Assembly (NCBI RefSeq): GCF_026626745.1
Contig: NZ_JAPNJW010000001.1
Span: 6,046,001-6,110,000, forward strand
DNA: 64,000 nucleotides
Direction of reading: 5' to 3'
Source of the DNA: Nannocystis sp. RBIL2
GTDB lineage: Bacteria > Myxococcota_A > Polyangia > Nannocystales > Nannocystaceae
How positions within the stretch are numbered: position 1 is the stretch's first letter; the number at the start of each line of letters is the position of its first letter. Positions 15,372 to 24,267 of the stretch are shown here, in pieces. Under the pieces are notes generated by a model. The model was not told where the DNA came from and did not search any database. It worked only from the letters and a program-made list of their open reading frames with translations. A program made the position numbers and the translations under genes.

Positions 15372-17783
15372 ATGCAACGCCCATCGATTCGCGGCCCGGT
15401 CGCCTTGCTCGTGCTGATGAGCCTGTCCTTCGGGGCATGTCGGGGCGAGTCGACGCCGCCGCTGTTCACCGGCGACCTCGGCAAGTCCGACGGCGAGCCC
15501 GACAAGAAGAAGGAGCCGCCGCCGGTCGCCGAGCCCGAGCGCAAGCTGTGGTTCTCCAGCGGACCTGGCCGCGACGCGATCCTCGCGCGCGAGCGGCAGA
15601 ACTTCCCGGCCGCGATCAAGCTGCTCGACGAGGTGCTGCAAGACGGCGCGCTCGCGGCCGACGACCGCGGCGCGGCCTTGTGGCTGCGCGCGCTCGAGGA
15701 CCTGCGGGCGCAGAAGTTCGCCGAGGGGGCCGCGCGCCTGGCCGAGGCTCGCACCGCGCCGGCTCTGGCCGCGGTCGGGCCGCGCCTGCGCCTGCTCGAG
15801 GCCCAGGCGTGGCTCGACGCCGGCATGCCCGACAAGGCCAAGGCGCCGCTCGCCGGGCTGGTCGAGGCCGCGGCCGGCAGCGCGATCGAGCCGGCCGCGA
15901 CGATCACCGGCGCCGACGCCAAGGCGCGCACCGGCGACCGCGCCGGCGCGCTCGCGCAGTACGCCGGCTTCCTCGCCAAGTTCCCTGAGTCCGCGCGGCG
16001 GCACGAGGTGCGGGCCAAGCGGGCCCGGCTGCTGGCCGAGGGCGAGGCGCCGGACGATCTCCGCGAGGCGATCGAGCTCTACGAGAAGTTGCTGCTCGAC
16101 GTGCCGCTGTCGGACTACGGCGCCGAGGCCGAGGAGCGGCTGCCGGCGCTGGCGCAGAAGGTCGGCCTGCGCCGCAGCTTCACCGAGGACCGCGACGCCA
16201 CGCGTCAGCGCCAGCTGGCGAAGATCCGCGACCAGCTGGCGCGCAGCCGCTACGCCGGGGTCATCCGCGACGTCGACGAGTTCCTCGCGCTGCAGCCCCC
16301 CGACGCCGACCGCTGCGAGGCGCTGTTCCTCAAGGGCACGGCGATCTTCAAGCAGCGCAAGCGGGCCAAGTCGCGCCCGGTGTTCGAATCGTCCGCGGCG
16401 GCTTGCCGCAAGTCCGGACCTGGCCGTAAGGACACCCTCGTCAAGGCCCTCTACCAGGCCGGCCGCGGCCGCTACGCCGAGGGCGAGTACGAGCGCGCGG
16501 CCAAGCAGTTCACCGCGGTCGCCGACGAGTTCCCCGACCACAGCTACGCCGACGACTCGCTGCTGCTGGCCGGCGAGTCGTGGGCCGAGAAGAGCGACAA
16601 GCCGCGCGAGCGCCAGGCCTACGAGCGCATGCTGGCCGACTTCGGCAGCGGCGACATGGCCTTCGAGGCGCGGCGCCGGCTGCTGGTGCTGGCGCTGACG
16701 CAGGACCGCCCGGCCGACGCGCTCAAGCTGGCCGACGACGGCCTGACGCAGAAGGGCCTCGACCTGCGCGAGCGCGCCAAGCTGCACTACTTCCGCGGCC
16801 GCGGCCTGCACCGCCTCGGTCGCGCCGACGATGCAGTGGCCGCCTGGCTCGACGTCATCGCCACCGCGCCGCTCAGTTATCCTGGCCTTCAGGCCATGTC
16901 ACGCCTGCGCGAGGCCGGCGACGAGCCGCTGGCGCGCGGGATCGCGGCGCTGTCGAAGTCGGCCGATCAGGCGGCAGTGCGCCTCGACCTGCCCGCCACA
17001 CCGGCGGCCGAGCGCGCGCTCCTGCTGGCCCGCCTCGGCCTCGGCGACGAGGCCCGCGAGGAGCTCAGCGACGCCAAGATCGACGGCTGGCCCGCGGCCG
17101 CGGTGCTGGCCCAGGCCGGCCTGTACGGCGAGTCGCAGCGGCTGCTCGGCGCGCTCGGCAGCACCTGGCGGCAGAGCCCGCCGGCCGCCGCCAACCGCGA
17201 GCTGTGGACGATCGCCCACCCGCTCGCGTTCTCCGACCTCGTGCGCGCCGGCGAGGGGGCGCACCAGGTCCCGTGGTTTTTGACCTTCGCCATCATGCAG
17301 ACCGAGAGCCGCTTCGAGCCCGGCGTGACGTCGTGGGCCGGCGCCCGCGGCCTCGTGCAGCTGATGCCGGCCACGGCTAAGGACCTCGCGCGCCAGGCCG
17401 GCGTCGACGGCTTCGACGAGGCCCGCCTCTACGACCCGTCGCTCAACCTCGACCTCGGCACGCTCTACCTCGGCAACCTCGTGCGCCGCTACGGCGGGGA
17501 CGATGCCGCGGTGCCGCTGGCGATCCCCAGCTACAACGCGGGCGCCGGCGCGGTCGACAAGTGGCTCGAGAAGCGCAAGGACTGGGACTTCGACCTCTTC
17601 ATCGAGGCCATCCCCTACGACGAGACCCGCGCCTACACGCAGTCGGTGCTCGAGCGCTGGCTCAGCTACCGCTGGCTGCACGCGCCCGCCGAGCTCACCG
17701 CCGACCAGCGCCTGCCCTACGTGCCGCTGACCCTGCCGAGCCGCGCGCGAGGCGTGTCGCCGGGCCCGGTCGACCACGGCTGA
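15372..17783 (+). CDS. Soluble lytic transglycosylase-like lipoprotein with TPR-like repeats
   Basis: The 803-residue product has a lipoprotein signal (VALLVLMSLSFGAC, Cys near residue 24), a long helical region of TPR-like repeats (for example ALYQAGRGRYAEGEYERAAK) and a C-terminal SLT domain. The SLT motifs are IMQTESRF with the catalytic Glu near residue 644, SWAGARGLVQLMPATA, and PSYNAGAGAVDKW. Such enzymes cleave the glycan strand of peptidoglycan to form 1,6-anhydro ends, here at the periplasmic face of a membrane. The architecture resembles Slt70. The ribosome site AGGAG lies 6 bases before ATG. Degenerate copies of the palindrome repeat lie inside the gene near 15425, 16400 and 16870. 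Confidence 0.9.
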   Translation: MQRPSIRGPVALLVLMSLSFGACRGESTPPLFTGDLGKSDGEPDKKKEPPPVAEPERKLWFSSGPGRDAILARERQNFPAAIKLLDEVLQDGALAADDRGAALWLRALEDLRAQKFAEGAARLAEARTAPALAAVGPRLRLLEAQAWLDAGMPDKAKAPLAGLVEAAAGSAIEPAATITGADAKARTGDRAGALAQYAGFLAKFPESARRHEVRAKRARLLAEGEAPDDLREAIELYEKLLLDVPLSDYGAEAEERLPALAQKVGLRRSFTEDRDATRQRQLAKIRDQLARSRYAGVIRDVDEFLALQPPDADRCEALFLKGTAIFKQRKRAKSRPVFESSAAACRKSGPGRKDTLVKALYQAGRGRYAEGEYERAAKQFTAVADEFPDHSYADDSLLLAGESWAEKSDKPRERQAYERMLADFGSGDMAFEARRRLLVLALTQDRPADALKLADDGLTQKGLDLRERAKLHYFRGRGLHRLGRADDAVAAWLDVIATAPLSYPGLQAMSRLREAGDEPLARGIAALSKSADQAAVRLDLPATPAAERALLLARLGLGDEAREELSDAKIDGWPAAAVLAQAGLYGESQRLLGALGSTWRQSPPAAANRELWTIAHPLAFSDLVRAGEGAHQVPWFLTFAIMQTESRFEPGVTSWAGARGLVQLMPATAKDLARQAGVDGFDEARLYDPSLNLDLGTLYLGNLVRRYGGDDAAVPLAIPSYNAGAGAVDKWLEKRKDWDFDLFIEAIPYDETRAYTQSVLERWLSYRWLHAPAELTADQRLPYVPLTLPSRARGVSPGPVDHG

Positions 17784-17790
17784 GGCGAGC

Positions 17791-17880
17791 CGCGTCGATG
17801 ACGCGCACGCCGCACAGGTCGAAAGCCCTGTCGAGGCGGGCGCGCTCGGTCTGCTTCACCCGGACGTCGAAGCGGCCGTT
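17791..17880 (-). pseudogene. Fragment of a DnaQ-like exonuclease gene
   Basis: Thirty codons read GRFDVRVKQTERARLDRAF and then DLCGVRVIDA on the minus strand. Aligned without gaps to the intact exonuclease encoded at 34057-34917 (GRFDVRVMQNEFARVGKGF, DLSGVRVIDA), 21 of 30 residues match. No start, active-site DxE motif or continuing domain is present on either side, so this is a remnant lying just after the transglycosylase stop. Confidence 0.75.
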
Positions 17881-17950
17881 ATCACGGGTCCGTCGACAGC
17901 GGCCGCCGCTCGCTTGCCGGCTCGAGCGCTCGTTCCGTCCGGCCGCCTGC

Positions 17951-18020
17951 ATATGTCACGAAGGACATGTTCGAGCGGGCATGCGCTCGAGAGCATGTCC
18001 TTTCACGCATGTTCTATAGG
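17951..18020. repeat. Palindromic repeat array
   Basis: Four imperfect copies lie between the convergent transglycosylase and TM2-like genes, including GGACATGTTC and GAGCATGTCC. TCGAGCG and CGCTCGA form a 7-base stem around GGCATG in the middle of the array. Confidence 0.75.
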
Positions 18021-18032
18021 AGAACACGCGCG

Positions 18033-18821
18033 TCAGGTCGGCCGCGGCGAGGGCAGCTTCTTCGGCCCGGCGGCGCCTGGCGGCAGCGCGTGGTTGTCCT
18101 CGGCGAGCTTGCGCTCCATGCTGCGGATCTTCGCCGTCAAAAACGCCTCGGCGCCGGCGTACAGGCACACGAACGTCCACACCGGCGAGAGGTGGGTGAT
18201 CCACGCGAGGCTCCACACCGCGAACACCAGCGAGGCGCGGCCGATGTCGCCGTTGAGCAGCTGACCGGTGCCGGGGAGGAACAGGCTGAGCAGGCCGGCG
18301 GTCGCGGGCAGGCGCGGCTCCTCGTCCTCGAACGGCACCAAAGCTGTCTCTGCGGACAGGCGGGCCAGCAGTGCGTGCTCGCCGAGCTCCTGCGCGGCCG
18401 CGCGGAACTCGGCCTCGAGCTCGCCCTTCGTCTCGGGCGTGACCCCGTAGCGGACCACCGAGCCGCCGCCGATCGCCACCAGCAGGCCGGCCTGGCGCAT
18501 CGCCTCGAGCGCGTTCTCCACGTCCTGGCGCGGGGAGCCGAGCGCGTCGGCGGCCGAGGCGACGGTGAGGAAGTCGATCCGCGGGTCGGACAGCAGGCTC
18601 AAGATCCGCGCCGACAGCGGCGAATCGAGCGGGTCGGTCTCGCGGAACGGGGTCGTCTCGAGCGCCGCCGACTGGTCCCAGCCCACGCCGCGCCGCGCCA
18701 ACGCTTGCGACTCCGAGGCCTCGCGGTCGGCCTCGAGCCCGCCGTCACGAGCGAGGTCGGGGCGCAGGCGACGCGCGGTGCCGAGGGGCCGGCGCCCCTT
18801 CGTGGGCCGGAGACGATTCAT
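18033..18821 (-). CDS. Membrane protein with winged-helix-like middle and TM2-like C-terminal domain
   Basis: The 262-residue product has a basic, probably disordered N-terminus, a soluble region at about residues 65-130 that looks like a small winged helix (ARILSLLSDPRIDFLTVASA, then QDVENALEAMRQAGLLV), and a C-terminal membrane part. The latter begins GLLSLFLPGTGQLLNGDIGR and has two hydrophobic segments (ASLVFAVWSLAWITHL and VWTFVCLYAGAEAFLTA), which matches TM2-type domains (Gly-rich loop then two helices). The combination could place a transcription-related or protein-binding module at the inner membrane. The function is unknown. It is convergent with the transglycosylase gene. Confidence 0.65.
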   Translation of the reverse strand: MNRLRPTKGRRPLGTARRLRPDLARDGGLEADREASESQALARRGVGWDQSAALETTPFRETDPLDSPLSARILSLLSDPRIDFLTVASAADALGSPRQDVENALEAMRQAGLLVAIGGGSVVRYGVTPETKGELEAEFRAAAQELGEHALLARLSAETALVPFEDEEPRLPATAGLLSLFLPGTGQLLNGDIGRASLVFAVWSLAWITHLSPVWTFVCLYAGAEAFLTAKIRSMERKLAEDNHALPPGAAGPKKLPSPRPT

Positions 18822-19155
18822 GAGAGCGCCAGAGTAGTCCGTCGTGAAGAGTTGTCACGGGCCGTCGCTCGCGCGGCCAGCCGCCTTCCGGTTCACCATA
18901 GCAAATGTCGCGGAGCGTCGCCGCCGGACGTGCGGAGGACGACAATTTCGGGCAGCTTCGCGCCGCGGGTGAGCTCGCCGACGCAGCCCGGCAGACGCGC
19001 AGCCCGGAGCCCCGTTCGAGCCCGCCCCGCTGCCGGCCTCGGGCCTCGCGCGGGCCCGCGGCCTCCGCCGCAGCGGCGATGCAGGTCCGAGCCGCGAGGA
19101 GCCTCGGCCGACGCGTCACATCTGCGACCATGTGGACGGAACTGCGCGCGGGTCG
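18822..19155. other. Intergenic stretch without a supported gene
   Basis: These 334 bases lie upstream of the TM2-like gene and downstream of the M28 peptidase gene. All frames are open for short lengths but none has a ribosome site or recognisable motif. No copy of the palindromic repeat is seen. Confidence 0.5.
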
Positions 19156-21498
19156 TCACAGCGAGATCTGGCGCGACAGCATGGTCCGGTCGCCGCCGTG
19201 AGAGGGCACGGCCCAGGTCGGGCGCGCCGCCTTCAGCGCGTCGCCCGCCGCGGGAAGCCCTTCCGACAGGTCCCAAACAACAGCCTCGACCGGGGCCTCA
19301 CGGTCCAGCTCGAGCGTCACCACCACGCCCTCCGGCGGCGGCGCGACGATCCCGTAGACCTCACCGCCGGCGACGTACTTGCGCCGGTGCTCGGGATACG
19401 GGGGCAAGGCGACCCCGTTCATGGTCACCGCGCGCAGCCCTGCGGCCTCGGGTACGAACATCGCCATCACTCGCGCGCCGCGGGCCGACCGTACGCGCAC
19501 GACCACCCGTCGACCTGAGCTCGGCGGCGGCTCGGCGTCCGTCACCGGCTCGACGACCGGCGGCGCGAGCTCGGGCGGCGGCGACCCGGCCGGCGCGACG
19601 AAGCTGGGCGACTCGTCGGTGTCCCACGTGAACGCGGGCCCGGCCGGACCGAACTGCGCGGCCGCCTGCAGCGTGGCCGGCAGCGGCGCGTCCGCGCCGA
19701 CGATCCACCGCCCCACGCCGCTGTCGGCGTCGAGGTGGTACAGCAGGCTCAGGCGCCGCGGCCGCGCTTCAGTGTACGCGGGCGAGGTGACGGCGATCGC
19801 CGTGGCCCCGGCGCTGACGAGCGCGAGCGCCAGCACGAGCGGCCTGCGCAGGCACCCGAGGCCGAGCCACAGCGGCGCCAGCAGCGAGGCCAGCAGCGCC
19901 AGCACCCCCGCGGCCGCCGGCCCGAGGCCGAACACCGCCTCCACCCGCACCGCCGCCTGCAGCCACATCAGCGCCGGCAACGCCAGACCGAGAATGACGA
20001 CCAGTCCGGAAGGCCATGTCCCCCACGACATGCCCGGTCGAACATGACCTAGACGACATGTCCAGAAAGCCAGTAATCCCGCGAGCAGCGCCGGCGGCAG
20101 CACGCCGACGCTCGCGCCGGGCAGGACGATCGCAGTGAGCGCGGCGATCACCGCCAGCCACAGCCACGGCCCGAGCCACAGCCACGCGCGGGCGGCCGCG
20201 TCGGCGCGCGCGAGCGGCCCGACCAGCGCCCCTCCTGCCGCCAGCACCGCCGTCCACAGCGCGACCCGGGCAGGCAGCGGGACCGCATGCCCGGCGACCT
20301 CGGCCGCGGTGAGCCAGGCGATCGCCGCCATCAAGCTGGCTCCCAGAGCCGCCGGTCCGCCGACCAGCGCGACGAAGCCGAGCCCGCGCGCGAGCCACGT
20401 CCGACGCGAGCCGCCGACCTCACGCGCGAGCCGACGCGCGACCGGAACCAGCAGCCCCAGCGCGAGCGCGGCGAGGCCGGGGATCCACAGCGTCCGCAGG
20501 TGCAACAACTTCGCGCCGAGCGCGTCGACGTAGACCCGCGAGCGCTCGGGCAACGCAGCGAGATCGGCCCCGGCCAGCGCCCGCACGGCCGCCAGCGCGG
20601 TGTCGCCGAGGTGCTGCACGCTCGCCGGGTCGAGGTTGGCCAGGCGATCGAGCGGGGTGTGGTAGTGGGCCTTGTCCTCGCCGAAGCCGAAGTCGAGCGC
20701 CGGCCAGCCCGCATTTTTGTAAACGGTGAAGTCGGTGTCGTAGGGCGTGAGCCCGTAGACGGCCCCGATCACGCTGGCCCCGAACGGCCGCGGCACGGCC
20801 TCGGCGATCGCGGCGATCAGGCCGTCGTTGTTCGCGGTGGTGCGCGTCAGCGAGGTGACGCCGCGGGTGCCGCCGGCGTCGAGGTTGATGACCGCGCCGA
20901 TCGACGCGGCGCGCGGATGAGCGTCGACGAACGCCTGCGCGCCGAGCAGGCCCGACTCCTCGCCGTCGACCAGCACGAACACCACCGGGTTGCGCGGCCG
21001 CGGACCCGCGAGCAGGGCCCGTGCCACCTCGAACGAGGCGGCCACGCCCGAGCCGTCGTCGCCGGCGCCGGGCCCTGCCGCGACCGAGTCGTAGTGCGCC
21101 GAGACCAGCAGCGCCGGCCCCTCCTCGCGCCCCGGCAGCGCCGCGACCACGTTCCACACCCGCCCGCAGCCGGCGCTGCGCGGCCCGCAGGCGAAGCCCT
21201 CCTGGATCTCCGCCTGCACGCCGAGCGCGGCGAACTCGGCCAGCATCCGCTCGCGCAACGCCGCCGCCGCCGGCGAGCCGACCGGGTGCGGCGCGTCGTC
21301 GCCGATCAGCCGCCCCAGCCGCTCGAGCGCACGTGTCGCCGAGAACCTGTCCTCAGAGACATTTTTATCGAGAGCCGGCGGCGGCTCCAGCCGCGCCTGC
21401 ACCAGCGCGAGCGCCCCGGCCAGCAGGCCCACCGCGGCGACGAACGCCGCCGCGCCGCGCAGCTCGGACCCCCGCTCGCCGGTCACCGTCACCCGCAC
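19156..21498 (-). CDS. M28-family metallopeptidase with multi-pass membrane domain
   Basis: The 780-residue product starts with one signal-anchor helix (AAFVAAVGLLAGALALVQA), followed by an M28 zinc aminopeptidase domain. Metal ligands and catalytic residues are visible: His in VSAHYDSVA near residue 133, Asp in GAGDDGSGVA near 147, Glu-Glu in VDGEESGLLG near 180, Asp in INLDAGG near 204 and His in AHYHTPLD near 279. About eight hydrophobic segments follow (residues 330-570), then a soluble C-terminal domain. This is the layout of ERMP1/Fxna-type proteases. It should face the periplasm. The start is GTG. Degenerate palindrome repeats at 20008-20065 encode residues about 478-497, a loop between membrane helices. 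Confidence 0.85.
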   Translation of the reverse strand: MRVTVTGERGSELRGAAAFVAAVGLLAGALALVQARLEPPPALDKNVSEDRFSATRALERLGRLIGDDAPHPVGSPAAAALRERMLAEFAALGVQAEIQEGFACGPRSAGCGRVWNVVAALPGREEGPALLVSAHYDSVAAGPGAGDDGSGVAASFEVARALLAGPRPRNPVVFVLVDGEESGLLGAQAFVDAHPRAASIGAVINLDAGGTRGVTSLTRTTANNDGLIAAIAEAVPRPFGASVIGAVYGLTPYDTDFTVYKNAGWPALDFGFGEDKAHYHTPLDRLANLDPASVQHLGDTALAAVRALAGADLAALPERSRVYVDALGAKLLHLRTLWIPGLAALALGLLVPVARRLAREVGGSRRTWLARGLGFVALVGGPAALGASLMAAIAWLTAAEVAGHAVPLPARVALWTAVLAAGGALVGPLARADAAARAWLWLGPWLWLAVIAALTAIVLPGASVGVLPPALLAGLLAFWTCRLGHVRPGMSWGTWPSGLVVILGLALPALMWLQAAVRVEAVFGLGPAAAGVLALLASLLAPLWLGLGCLRRPLVLALALVSAGATAIAVTSPAYTEARPRRLSLLYHLDADSGVGRWIVGADAPLPATLQAAAQFGPAGPAFTWDTDESPSFVAPAGSPPPELAPPVVEPVTDAEPPPSSGRRVVVRVRSARGARVMAMFVPEAAGLRAVTMNGVALPPYPEHRRKYVAGGEVYGIVAPPPEGVVVTLELDREAPVEAVVWDLSEGLPAAGDALKAARPTWAVPSHGGDRTMLSRQISL
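20008..20065. repeat. Palindromic repeat copies inside the M28 gene
   Basis: Three or four degenerate copies (GGCCATGTCCC, CGACATGCCC, GACATGTCC) lie in frame within the membrane-domain coding region and encode the loop LGHVRPGMSWGTWPSG. Confidence 0.65.
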
Positions 21499-21616
21499 AT
21501 GCTACCAGCTCCTGCGAGGTAGCGAGGCCGCCGCGCCGCCGGTCGCAGCCACCGGGCCCATGCGACCGACTCTCGCGAAGCAGCGACGCCGACACCGTCT
21601 CTCGACAGGCATCAAG

Positions 21617-21660
21617 TCACATGTCCTTGAAGGACATGTCCTCGGCGACATGTCCTTCGA
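21617..21660. repeat. Palindromic repeat array
   Basis: Three copies lie between the M28 and MMPL genes, with a perfect GGACATGTCC at 21632-21641. ACATGTCC and GGACATGT around TTGAA form an 8-base stem. The array is 1-2 bases from the MMPL stop codon. Confidence 0.8.
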
Positions 21661-21662
21661 CG

Positions 21663-24146
21663 CTACCGCTTGCGCCGCGCGGCGATGGCGGCCACGCTCG
21701 GCAGCACCAGGATCGCGGTCACGGCGGCGATGCCGATGCCGAACACCGCGAGCACCCCGATCCCGCGCAGGCCGCCGGAGTCGGCGATGCAGAACGCGCC
21801 GAAGCCCATCGCAGTGGTCGCAGTGGCCGCGCCGATGGCCGCGCCGGTCTCGCCGAGCGCGTGGGCGATCCCGCCGGCCTCGTGGCGCATGTTGCGGATG
21901 CGGTCGGTCAAGTACACCCCGTTGTCGACGCCGATGCCGAGGATCGCCGGCAAGATCGGGATGTTGAACAGGGTGAAGCGGACGCCCGCGGCCGCCATCA
22001 GGCCGACCAGCCACAGCATCCCGAGCAGCAGCGGCGCCAGCGTCCACAGCGTCCGCGGCAGCGAGCGGATCTGCGCCACCACGATCACCGCGATCAGCAC
22101 CAGCGCCATCGCCAGCACCGTCGGCGCCTCGGACTGCATCAGCTTGTACATCAGCGCGTAGACCGTGGTCTCGCCGACGAACAGCGCGTCGTCCGACTGC
22201 AGGCCCTCGACGCCCTCGGTGTACTTGGCCGTCTCCTCCATGAACTTGAGGCCCATGGAGATGTCGGCCGCGTCGAAGTTGGGGTAGGCGTAGACCGCGA
22301 AGCGGCCGTCCTGGCTGTACACCTTGTCGCGGATCGCCGGCGGCAGGCGCTCCACCGTCACCGGCTCCGCCTTGAGCATGTTCCGCAGCCGGCGCGCGTC
22401 CTCGGGCGAGAGCCCCTCCTCGCCGTCCTCGCCGCCGCCGGCCGCGCGCTCCTCGAGCCGCTTCCACGTGCGCTCGGGGATGTCGGCGGTCATCGCCGCG
22501 ATCGCGTCCTTGCGCTTGACCGGGTCGATCCACGCGTCGGGCAGGAGGTCGGGCGCGCCGAGCAGCTCTGCGACTACGGTACCTGTCCCATCAGCCAGGC
22601 GGTCGCTCTGCACCTGGCGCGCCTGCGTCAGCACCGCGCGCGCCTGGTCGAGCGTCGACACCACCAGCACTCCGGCGTGGATGTCCTTGCCGAAGATCTT
22701 GCTGATGAGGAACACCTCGGGCTTGTAGAGCGCGCGGGTGCGGGCCGACTGCAGCTCGCGCGTCGAGTTCTCGAACTCGGCCCTCGGCGCCATCACTGCC
22801 GCGCCGACGGTCAGCGCCGCCACCAGCGCGAGCATCAGCCCCGGGCGCGCCAGCACCACCCGCGTCAGCAGCCCGGGCCGCGAGTCGCCCGCCTGCGGCT
22901 CGCCGACCCGCTTGACGCCGACGAGGCACAGGATCGCCGGGTACACCGTGAGCATCGCCAGCAGGCACAGCGCCACGCCGAAGCCGGCGATCAGGCCGAA
23001 CTCCTGGAACGCCGGGAACACCGAGCTCGCCATCACCGCGAACGCGCCGAGCGTGGTCGCCGAGGCGATCAGCAGCGGGCCGATCAGGTTGGCGAAGGCG
23101 CGGGCGATCGCCTCGCGGTCGCTGCCGCGGCCCAGCTCCTCGCGCACGCGCACGAGGAAGTGGATGCCGGCGTCGATGCCCATGCCGACCACCACGGTGG
23201 AGATCAGGCTGGTGATCGCGTTGAGCCGGCCGAGGACGATCTGAGTCAGCGCCATCGACCAGGTGACGCCGCAGATCAGCGGCACCAGCAGCGTCAGCAC
23301 CGCGCGGCCCGAGCGGAACAGCAGGTAGAGGATCGCGATGACGCCGAGCACCCCGAACGCGCCGCTGCGCAGCATGTCGCGCTGGATCGTCTCGCGCTCC
23401 TCGGCCTTGATCGTGTACGGGCCGACGACGCTGTAGTGGATGCCCGAGTCGGCCCACGGCGCGCCCGGCTGGTTCACCACCTCGGCCACGTCGGCGCGGA
23501 TCTGGTTCGACACCGCCGCGGCGAAGTCGAGGTCGCTCGACGGCTGGGTCGGGTGGATCAGCAGCACCAGCGCGGAGATGTCGTCGCGCTCGAAGTAGTC
23601 CTTGAAGCTGGTGCGGGCCAGCGCCGCGTCCTGCTTGCTGCGGATGAAGGTGCGCAGGGCCTTGGGCGCCTCGGGGTCGGGCTCGTCGAGGCACACGTCG
23701 GGCTCGGCGCGGCACAGCTCGTAGTGAGTCCACGCCTGGAAGTGCTCGTCGAGCGCCTCCATCTCGGGGTCGGTCAAGTAGTAGAGCGCGTGCTCGGCGA
23801 AGAAGTCGCTGCGCAGGCGGTACTCGACGTCGCGCACCAGCGGGCTCTTGCTCGCGCGCTCGGCGATCGCGTCGGCGAGCGCGTGGCGCTGCTCGGGCGA
23901 GCCCTCCTTGAGCACGACGTTGACGCTGCCGAGCGCGCCGAACGAGGTTTCGATGCGATCGATGCTGGCGAGGACCGGGTGCTCCTCCGGCAGCAGCGAG
24001 CGCAGGTCGCTGTCGACGCGCAGCAGCGACGCGATGTAGACGGAGACGACGGTGAGGACCAGCGCCAGCGCGAGCACCAGGCGGTGCTGCGCGAGGACCC
24101 ATGCGATCCACCGTTCACGCAGGCGCTTGTGCGAGGCCTCGGACAC
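21663..24146 (-). CDS. MMPL/RND-superfamily transporter
   Basis: The 827-residue product has the duplicated RND layout: an N-terminal helix (LVLALALVLTVVSVYIASLL), a large periplasmic loop of about 230 residues, a cluster of five helices including VVVGMGIDAGIHFLVRVREE, a second helix (PGLMLALVAALTVGAAVM), a second loop and a last helix cluster with GIGVDNGVYLTDRIRNM. The Gly-Asp motifs in the fourth helix of each half are the proton-relay positions. Members export lipids, hopanoids or drugs; the closest look is to the hopanoid or lipid exporter type, but the substrate is unknown. The start is a GTG that abuts the glutaredoxin remnant on the other strand. No membrane-fusion partner is adjacent. 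Confidence 0.87.
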   Translation of the reverse strand: MSEASHKRLRERWIAWVLAQHRLVLALALVLTVVSVYIASLLRVDSDLRSLLPEEHPVLASIDRIETSFGALGSVNVVLKEGSPEQRHALADAIAERASKSPLVRDVEYRLRSDFFAEHALYYLTDPEMEALDEHFQAWTHYELCRAEPDVCLDEPDPEAPKALRTFIRSKQDAALARTSFKDYFERDDISALVLLIHPTQPSSDLDFAAAVSNQIRADVAEVVNQPGAPWADSGIHYSVVGPYTIKAEERETIQRDMLRSGAFGVLGVIAILYLLFRSGRAVLTLLVPLICGVTWSMALTQIVLGRLNAITSLISTVVVGMGIDAGIHFLVRVREELGRGSDREAIARAFANLIGPLLIASATTLGAFAVMASSVFPAFQEFGLIAGFGVALCLLAMLTVYPAILCLVGVKRVGEPQAGDSRPGLLTRVVLARPGLMLALVAALTVGAAVMAPRAEFENSTRELQSARTRALYKPEVFLISKIFGKDIHAGVLVVSTLDQARAVLTQARQVQSDRLADGTGTVVAELLGAPDLLPDAWIDPVKRKDAIAAMTADIPERTWKRLEERAAGGGEDGEEGLSPEDARRLRNMLKAEPVTVERLPPAIRDKVYSQDGRFAVYAYPNFDAADISMGLKFMEETAKYTEGVEGLQSDDALFVGETTVYALMYKLMQSEAPTVLAMALVLIAVIVVAQIRSLPRTLWTLAPLLLGMLWLVGLMAAAGVRFTLFNIPILPAILGIGVDNGVYLTDRIRNMRHEAGGIAHALGETGAAIGAATATTAMGFGAFCIADSGGLRGIGVLAVFGIGIAAVTAILVLPSVAAIAARRKR

Positions 24147-24152
24147 GTCGGC

Positions 24153-24245
24153 GGCGAGTTCATCGGCGGTTGCGACATCGTCCGCGAGATGGACGCGAAC
24201 GGCGAGCTCGAGGACAAGCTCAAGGCCGCCACCGCCGCGGCCTGA
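24153..24245 (+). pseudogene. C-terminal remnant of a monothiol glutaredoxin gene
   Basis: Thirty codons and a stop encode GEFIGGCDIVREMDANGELE and then DKLKAATAAA. The GGCDI loop followed by EM...GELE is the C-terminal hallmark of Grx4/GrxD-type monothiol glutaredoxins, which deliver iron-sulfur clusters. The catalytic CGFS half is absent; the sequence upstream is the start of the MMPL gene on the opposite strand. It is therefore a truncated remnant, cut within a few bases of the transporter start codon. Confidence 0.75.
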
Positions 24246-24267
24246 GCCCCTCGCGACCGCGGACCCG

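Noticed and set aside
18822..19155. Short minus-strand frames upstream of the TM2-like gene
   Set aside because: They lack ribosome sites and recognisable motifs, and overlap each other in all frames.
21021..24245. A plus-strand open frame of over 1000 codons across the M28 and MMPL genes
   Set aside because: It is a composition shadow. Only its last 30 codons (the glutaredoxin-like tail) look like real protein, and those are reported separately as a remnant.
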